DNA of 64,000 nt. Origin: Allium sativum. Lineage: Eukaryota; Streptophyta; Magnoliopsida; Asparagales; Amaryllidaceae. Where the stretch lies: NCBI GenBank assembly GCA_030737875.1, contig CM060922.1, positions 761,681,603 through 761,745,602 on the forward strand, given 5' to 3'. Below the pieces are notes generated by a model, which saw only the letters and a program-made list of their open reading frames with translations, was not told where the DNA came from and searched no databases. Both the position numbers and the translations under genes were made by a program. This document shows, piece after piece, positions 58,684 through 64,000 of the stretch; position 1 is the first letter of the stretch; each line of letters opens with the position of its first letter.

Positions 58684-61600
58684 TTACCAGACAAAGAGTT
58701 CTGGATACTTCTTCCTTATGTCCTCCTCTGTTTCCCAAGTACAATCATTCTCGTCTTCGCTCCACTGTATCTTGACCAGCTTCACCGACTTCCTTCGAAG
58801 TTGCTTCATGTCGTGCGCGACAATACGGGCCGGCTTGCGGTTCCCAACCGCCTCGGGTTCTACTTCGAAGTCCTCTAACTGATCAGGTGAGATAGTCATA
58901 TTTGAGTCGTGAACGAACTTCCTTAGTTGGGAAACATGAAATACGTTGTGAACTCCCGCCATCTTCTCCGGTAAGTCAATTCTATATGCCAAATTCCCGA
59001 CTAGTTCAAGAACAGGGAATGGACCAACAAATCTTGGTGCTAATTTGCCTCTCCTGCCAAATCGTATTACGCTCTTCAACAGAGAAATCTTGACAAACAC
59101 CAAGTCACCCACGAAGAATTTTAAGTCTCTTCTTCTTTTATCAGCATAACTTTTCTGCATATCTTGGGCTGCCTTCATTCGTTGCTGAATGATCTTGATT
59201 TTATCTGAAGTTTCCCTCACCACATCTGGTCCAAGCATAAACTTCTCGCCAGTCTCTATCCAACATGATGGTGAGTTGCACGGTCTTCCGTACAAAGCTT
59301 CAAACGGAGCCATACCGATACTAGATTGGTAACTATTATTATATGCAAACTCTACTAGATGCAAATGGTCATCCCATGATCCACCAAAATCCAATATACA
59401 TGCTCTCAAGAGATCTTCTAAAATACGATTCACCCTTTCCGTCTGACCATCGGTCTGAGGATGATATGCGGTACTGAGATGTAACTCTGACCCTAGAGCC
59501 TCTTGTAAGCTCTTCCAAAACCCACTAGTGAACAACGGGTCTCGGTCGCTCACAATGCCTTTAGGTACTCCATGAAATCTCACTACCCACTTCAAATACA
59601 ATTCTGCTAACTTAGCTGCCGTTCTAGTCGATTTGACTGGTATAAACCTTGCACTTTTAGTCAGTCGATCTACAATTACCCAAATGCTGTCATATCCCGA
59701 TCTAGTCCTTGGTAACCCATCGATGAAATCCATCGAGACTTGCTCCCATTTCCATTCGGGAATTTCTAAGGGCTGTAACAACCCACTAGGCTTCTTTTGC
59801 TCGGCTTTAACTAGCTGGCAATTCATGCACTTGGATATAAACTTCCCAACGTCTCTTTTCATCCCTTCCCAGTAGTAGGTCTGCTTCATATCTCGATACA
59901 TCTTATTACCACCGGGGTGTATAGTCAGCTTTGAGTGATGACATTCTCTAAGCACTTCATCCCTCAATCCATTGACATTGGGTACAACAAGCTTTCCATT
60001 CTTTCTAAGCCATCTATCTCGATCAAGCCCATACTTGTTCATCTCCTCATCAATACCCATCTCTAACTTGGAGATGATTTCCAATAGGTTAGGATCGTCC
60101 CTCTGACTAGAGCCGATCCGTTCAATTAAAGTGGGTCTGATCGTCAAACTTGCTAACATTTCTGGATCCAATTCGCACTTTGGTCTGAAATCAAACCCCG
60201 CGATAAACTCCAATTGCTTCCATTCAAGGAACATAGCCCCTAAGCTGGCATGTCTTCTACTCAATGCATCAGCCACCGCATTGCCCTTTCCCGGTGTGTA
60301 TGCGATGTCAAAATCATAGGAAGCTAAGAACTCTAACCATCTCTGCTGACGGAGATTCAGATCTTTCTGAGTGAAGAGATACTTTAACGACTTATGATCA
60401 GTAAACAGCTCAAATCTTTCTCCCAAGAGATAGTGTCTCCACATCTTTAACGCGAACACGATCGCTGCCAATTCTAAATCATGGGTAGGGTATCTTCTCT
60501 CGTGCGGTTTCAATTGCCGACTTGCATAAGCTACAACCCTACCGCCTTGCATCAATACAGCGCCCAGTCCGGTACCACAGGCATCCGTGTATACCGTCAT
60601 CTCTTCATCCCCCTTAGGAATGACTAACACTGGTGCGCTTGTCAACTTGTCCTTTAGACTCTTGAATGCATTCTCGCACCTTTCATCCCAGATAAAAGCT
60701 TGATTCTTCTTGGTCAACTGGGTCAATGGTGCTGCTAACTTGGAGAAACCTTGGATAAACTTACGATAATATCCAGCTAACCCCAAGAAACTCCTTACAT
60801 CTGTTGCATTCTTGGGCGTAGGCCAATCCTGTACCATAGCCACCTTCGCCGGGTCCACGGCAATACCATTCTCTGATACAACATGGCCCAAGAACCTCAC
60901 TTCCCTCTTCCAGAAGTGACACTTAGAAAACTTTGCTTTCAATTGGTGTTTTCTCAACACCTCCATCGCTACTCTTAAATGTTCCTTGTGTTCTTCCTCT
61001 GTCCTCGAATAGACCAAAATATCATCAACGAACACAAGGACAGACTTATTCAACTGATCTCTGAATACCCTATTCATAAGATCCACAAAATATGCCGGGG
61101 CATTAGTCAGCCCAAACGGCATAACCAACCATTCATAAAATCCAGACGGCGTTCGAAATGCCGTTTTAGCTATACTCTCAGCTTCCACTCTAAGCTGATG
61201 AAAACCTGTCGCGAGATCCAACTGAGAAAATATTCTCGCGCCACTCAACTGATCGAACAAATCATCTATCCGCGGTAGAGGATACTTATTCTTCCTCGTC
61301 ACTTTATTCAATTCGCGGTAGTCTACACACAAACGAAGGGAACCATCCGCCTTGGTAGCAAACACAACTGGTGCTCCCCATTCAGAAACACTCCTTCTGA
61401 TAAATCCCTTCTTCAAAAGATCGTTGACTTGCACCCCGAGCTCTCGCTGCTCCCTTGGTGCCATACGACGAAGTGGCATCACTATAGGTCTGGCATCTTT
61501 TACCAAATCAATATGAAACTCAATCTCTCGGTGTGGTGGAAGTCCGGTCACTTCTTCGAAAACATCCGGATACTGGCCAACCACGGGCAAACCTGACAAC

Positions 61601-63060
61601 TCACTATGCGGAATGTCGAGGGAGTTTAGAAAACTAGCCAATACCCCCTTACTGGGTAGACCACCAAACACTATCCTCCGCCCATCATCCGCTCTAGCTG
61701 TCACTAAGAAGCCCTCACAGTCTACCACCACCCCGTATCTTTGGAGCCAATCTACTCCCAAAATAATGCCAAACCCAGTAAAGCCCAAAACAAAGCAATC
61801 ACAAACAAACATGCATCCATGACTCGATAGAACCACATTACGACAAATCATGCTAAGGCTAGTCGAACCACCAATCGGGTTCGTCACTACTAAAGGTCTA
61901 TCGACAATCTCGGGCTCCAATCCCAACCTATCTACCAGGTCACTAGATATGAAAGAACTGGAAGCTCCGGTATTAAACAAAACTCTAACAGGATCATCAT
62001 AAACAGAAAGCATACCTTGAATGACGACATTCTTTCCCTTCTCCGCCGCAGTTGGGGCATTCGACGAAGAAGGAATAACATTAAGAGCATATGCTTTCAC
62101 CATTTGCTTTTCCTTAGGGGGCTGTGGACACTTGTCCTTGTGATGTCCCATTTGGCCACAGTTGAAGCACTTCCTATCCGCTGGCTTGGCCCGACAATTA
62201 CTAGCATAATGGCCCTTCTTACCACAGCTGAAGCACTCCACATCTTGCTTATTCTTTTTCTTCTGGCCATCCTTAGCCTGATTCTGCTTTCTCTTATTCT
62301 GGGAACCACCTTTGCCTCCACCACTAGCTTGTGGCTTTGGCTCATCTGCGGATGCAACCTTAGTCTTCGGCTTAGGGTAGAGACTTTCTGACCTTAACGC
62401 TTTCCCCACAATCGATTCAAACGTCTCATCGATGTGGTTAATAAGTTTTTCCCCCAAGTACTGATCCAAACCAGTTATGAATTTCTCATTCTTTTTCTCG
62501 GCAGTATCTATAAGAGATAACCCATATTTTGACAAAGTGTCAAATTCAGCAATATACTCCGAGACAGCCCTGCCATTCTGCTTGAGCTCCAAGAATTTCT
62601 TAAACAACATTGACTTCTGAGCAGTTGGAATGAACTTCTCACTAAAGAGAGCCTTAAACTGCTCCCAAGTAATCTGGTCTTCGGGAGTAGCTGCCTTTAT
62701 AGCATTCCACCAATTCATTGCCCGCCCTTGCAGCTGACGGGACGCTAGCTTTCTCTTCATCGCATCCTCGATACCCAAATCCTCGAAGATACGTTCGCAA
62801 CTATCCACCCAATCCTGAACATCCGTAGCCGACTCCGTTCCATGGAACGGCTTCCCACCAAGGCTAGTATAATCCTTATTCAGCTTGGCGAAGTCGACTC
62901 TTGGTGCCTGCACTATTGGACCACCACCAATTCCACCATTGGGAGCTGCCCTCTGTACATCTCTAAGCATCTCTCTCATGAGGTCAGTAAACATCGTCCT
63001 CATGTCAGCAGCATTCCCATTATTGGCTCCCCTACCAGCACCTCTAGTATATCGGCTCAT
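58684..63060 (-). CDS. Gag-pol polyprotein of element B (Ty3/gypsy, chromovirus-like)
   Basis: One frame of 1458 residues from the ATG at 63060. This start (MSRYTRGAG) is preferred over one 21 codons upstream because a strong splice acceptor lies between them. Order: gag domain about 65-180 (NWWN, FIP), two CX2CX4HX4C zinc knuckles at 276-289 and 298-311, protease with LFNTGAS (Asn363 where Asp is required), reverse transcriptase with FVDD at 677-680, RNase H with D826, E863, D888 and D931, integrase zinc finger H1042-H1048-C1078-C1081, integrase core D1111-D1172-E1208 (spacing 60 and 35), GPF at 1346-1348, and a chromodomain-like tail about 1409-1455. It copies element RNA and integrates the DNA. 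Cleavage of the polyprotein is probably lost in this copy. Clade Tekay/Del is likely but not proven. Confidence 0.93.
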   Translation of the reverse strand: MSRYTRGAGRGANNGNAADMRTMFTDLMREMLRDVQRAAPNGGIGGGPIVQAPRVDFAKLNKDYTSLGGKPFHGTESATDVQDWVDSCERIFEDLGIEDAMKRKLASRQLQGRAMNWWNAIKAATPEDQITWEQFKALFSEKFIPTAQKSMLFKKFLELKQNGRAVSEYIAEFDTLSKYGLSLIDTAEKKNEKFITGLDQYLGEKLINHIDETFESIVGKALRSESLYPKPKTKVASADEPKPQASGGGKGGSQNKRKQNQAKDGQKKKNKQDVECFSCGKKGHYASNCRAKPADRKCFNCGQMGHHKDKCPQPPKEKQMVKAYALNVIPSSSNAPTAAEKGKNVVIQGMLSVYDDPVRVLFNTGASSSFISSDLVDRLGLEPEIVDRPLVVTNPIGGSTSLSMICRNVVLSSHGCMFVCDCFVLGFTGFGIILGVDWLQRYGVVVDCEGFLVTARADDGRRIVFGGLPSKGVLASFLNSLDIPHSELSGLPVVGQYPDVFEEVTGLPPHREIEFHIDLVKDARPIVMPLRRMAPREQRELGVQVNDLLKKGFIRRSVSEWGAPVVFATKADGSLRLCVDYRELNKVTRKNKYPLPRIDDLFDQLSGARIFSQLDLATGFHQLRVEAESIAKTAFRTPSGFYEWLVMPFGLTNAPAYFVDLMNRVFRDQLNKSVLVFVDDILVYSRTEEEHKEHLRVAMEVLRKHQLKAKFSKCHFWKREVRFLGHVVSENGIAVDPAKVAMVQDWPTPKNATDVRSFLGLAGYYRKFIQGFSKLAAPLTQLTKKNQAFIWDERCENAFKSLKDKLTSAPVLVIPKGDEEMTVYTDACGTGLGAVLMQGGRVVAYASRQLKPHERRYPTHDLELAAIVFALKMWRHYLLGERFELFTDHKSLKYLFTQKDLNLRQQRWLEFLASYDFDIAYTPGKGNAVADALSRRHASLGAMFLEWKQLEFIAGFDFRPKCELDPEMLASLTIRPTLIERIGSSQRDDPNLLEIISKLEMGIDEEMNKYGLDRDRWLRKNGKLVVPNVNGLRDEVLRECHHSKLTIHPGGNKMYRDMKQTYYWEGMKRDVGKFISKCMNCQLVKAEQKKPSGLLQPLEIPEWKWEQVSMDFIDGLPRTRSGYDSIWVIVDRLTKSARFIPVKSTRTAAKLAELYLKWVVRFHGVPKGIVSDRDPLFTSGFWKSLQEALGSELHLSTAYHPQTDGQTERVNRILEDLLRACILDFGGSWDDHLHLVEFAYNNSYQSSIGMAPFEALYGRPCNSPSCWIETGEKFMLGPDVVRETSDKIKIIQQRMKAAQDMQKSYADKRRRDLKFFVGDLVFVKISLLKSVIRFGRRGKLAPRFVGPFPVLELVGNLAYRIDLPEKMAGVHNVFHVSQLRKFVHDSNMTISPDQLEDFEVEPEAVGNRKPARIVAHDMKQLRRKSVKLVKIQWSEDENDCTWETEEDIRKKYPELFVW

Positions 63061-63085
63061 CGTCAATCTGAAAAAGGAAACGATT
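63061..63085 (-). promoter_or_regulatory. Splice-acceptor-like site before the gag start of element B
   Basis: On the element strand CGTTTCCTTTTTCAG|ATTGACG is followed directly by the ATG at 63060, with the intron end at 63068. A pyrimidine tract ending in CAG seven bases before the start codon suits a leader intron. If joined to the LTR donor, the mRNA would lose the U5 and PBS while the unspliced RNA would remain the genome. Confidence 0.5.
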
Positions 63086-63246
63086 AACGACTCCATAGTG
63101 GTGCTAGTGCAGTACGACTTCATCCTTATAATACTAATAGTATATATATATAGCTTTTAAAAACCAAAGTAATCACAAATACGCTCTCTTGTATACGTAT
63201 ATTATCTCTCCCTGATGACTTCCCTAGGTTAACTACGCAACCTAGA

Positions 63247-63258
63247 GCTCTGATACCA
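63247..63258 (-). promoter_or_regulatory. Primer binding site of element B (initiator Met-tRNA)
   Basis: TGGTATCAGAGC on the element strand, two bases inside the 5' LTR as present. The leader from here to the gag ATG is about 190 bases. Confidence 0.9.
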
Positions 63259-63260
63259 AA

Positions 63261-64000
63261 TGAGACAGCCCGCCCCGCACCAGCCTGCATTTCCTCCGGA
63301 AGTGCGCTGTACACATGCCCGACTAGCACGGAACGGTCGTCAAGGAAAGGAAAGAAAGGAATGAACTAATCAAGGAACCTGTAGAATGTCTCACAGCGCA
63401 TGGAATAAAATACAATAATAACATACTTGACATAAAACAGGTGAGACAGTGCATAAGCTGATAACTAAAATCAACATCAATCATCAAAGCAGCGGAAATC
63501 CAAATACAGCTTATTACAAATTTCCAAATTTACTGTCTCTAAACAAAAGAAAGCTAAAGTAGAAGATACACCAACAATGCCCAAGCAGTGATCTTCAACA
63601 ACACAGGGAGAATATTATGTATATAGTACGTGGAAGCCTCCTGCTCGTCTCCGGATCATCTACCCGTGCATCACCAGCTAACCTGTCTCTAGTCTGCTCG
63701 TGTGAGCACCCAGAGTAATAAGAGGAGACATAAAACTCTGGGTCAGACATAAAGCCTGGTATGAGCGATAAGCATCTAAACAGAATGATAACAAGTATAC
63801 TAAACCATACCTGAACCTGAACCTGCAACCAAAGAGTTAGTACCGCATACCGTACAATACTCTAAGGTGCCATAAAAATAGTGTAAGAATACGGGGGTGG
63901 GGTGTGCATGTCACAATGATAGCAAACAAATCATCCATAGCAACCATCCTCACATCTCTCACTCAGTGCGTAAAGCGTACGACATCTACCACTTTGGAAC
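63261..64000 (-). repeat. Element B, 5' LTR (right), first 740 bp in the window
   Basis: Nearly identical to the left LTR from 55964 on (TGAGACAGCCCGCC…). The 148 bases that begin the left LTR (TGTAACGACCCG to GAAGAAC) are missing here; the PBS abuts TGAGACAG instead. The rest is outside the window. Confidence 0.9.

Larger units (their letters stand above)
55816..64000 (-). mobile_element. Element B: young, near-complete autonomous-type Ty3/gypsy (chromovirus-like) element
   Basis: 3' LTR 55816-58528, polypurine tract 58529-58541, gag-pol 58684-63060, PBS 63247-63258, and 5' LTR 63261 to the window end. The LTR terminus TGTAACGACCCG has a perfect 12-bp inverse copy at 58517-58528. Over the roughly 740 bases available from both LTRs I count about four substitutions and one small indel in a G tract, so insertion is recent. 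Two defects are seen: Asn at the protease active site and a missing 148-bp U5 end in the 5' LTR. Confidence 0.9.

Noticed and set aside
59633..62391. Plus-strand open frames of 60-124 codons opposite the gag-pol of element B.
   Set aside because: They are shadows of the long minus-strand coding frame.

Overview
This 64 kb window looks like repeat-rich intergenic or heterochromatic DNA of a flowering plant, probably a eudicot; the species cannot be named from the sequence. I see no intact cellular gene, no rRNA, tRNA or CRISPR array. Almost everything assignable is transposable elements nested in one another. The plant origin is supported by Ty3/gypsy chromovirus-like elements primed by initiator Met-tRNA, a CACTA element, a hAT relic, and a captured fragment of a plant starch-metabolism gene (GWD3/PWD type). 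The single long open frame is the gag-pol polyprotein of a young Ty3/gypsy element at the right edge.

Layout, left to right. 1-2954: parts of long minus-oriented LTRs cut by the window edge. 2955-3235: a decayed gag zinc-knuckle segment. 3236-5892: unassigned. 5901-27202: a short hAT element with perfect 8-bp target duplications, split by a roughly 5.9 kb solo LTR (element C, 7418-27117, target duplication TTCTT), itself split by a complete 13.8 kb element of the same family (element D, 12593-26376, target duplication GATTC). D has two LTRs of about 6.4 kb around only 1.03 kb of non-coding interior. About 28200-31767: the end of a related LTR in the opposite orientation (element G), abutting a decayed gag-protease fragment. 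34335-46758: a degenerate Ty3/gypsy element F, carrying a 4.2 kb CACTA element (41793-45977, target duplication AAT) that holds exons and introns of a GWD3-like gene. Element A (from 46759) sits in the right LTR of F and again has a 6.4 kb LTR and only a 1.5 kb non-coding interior. Element B (55816 to beyond the window) sits in the right LTR of A and encodes the 1458-residue gag-pol.

How the parts relate. A, B, C, D and G share LTR termini of the type TGTAACGACCCG, many share the PBS complementary to initiator Met-tRNA, and A and B share a motif next to the polypurine tract. B is thus a candidate source of enzymes for the coding-free A and D types, except that this copy has Asn in place of the protease catalytic Asp. 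Most LTRs carry a splice-donor-like site on the element strand, and in B a good splice acceptor lies 7 bases before the gag ATG. This suggests an LTR-borne intron that would remove most of the oversized U5 and the PBS. By nesting and LTR divergence judged by eye, the order is hAT before C before D on the left, and F before A before B on the right, with B recent.
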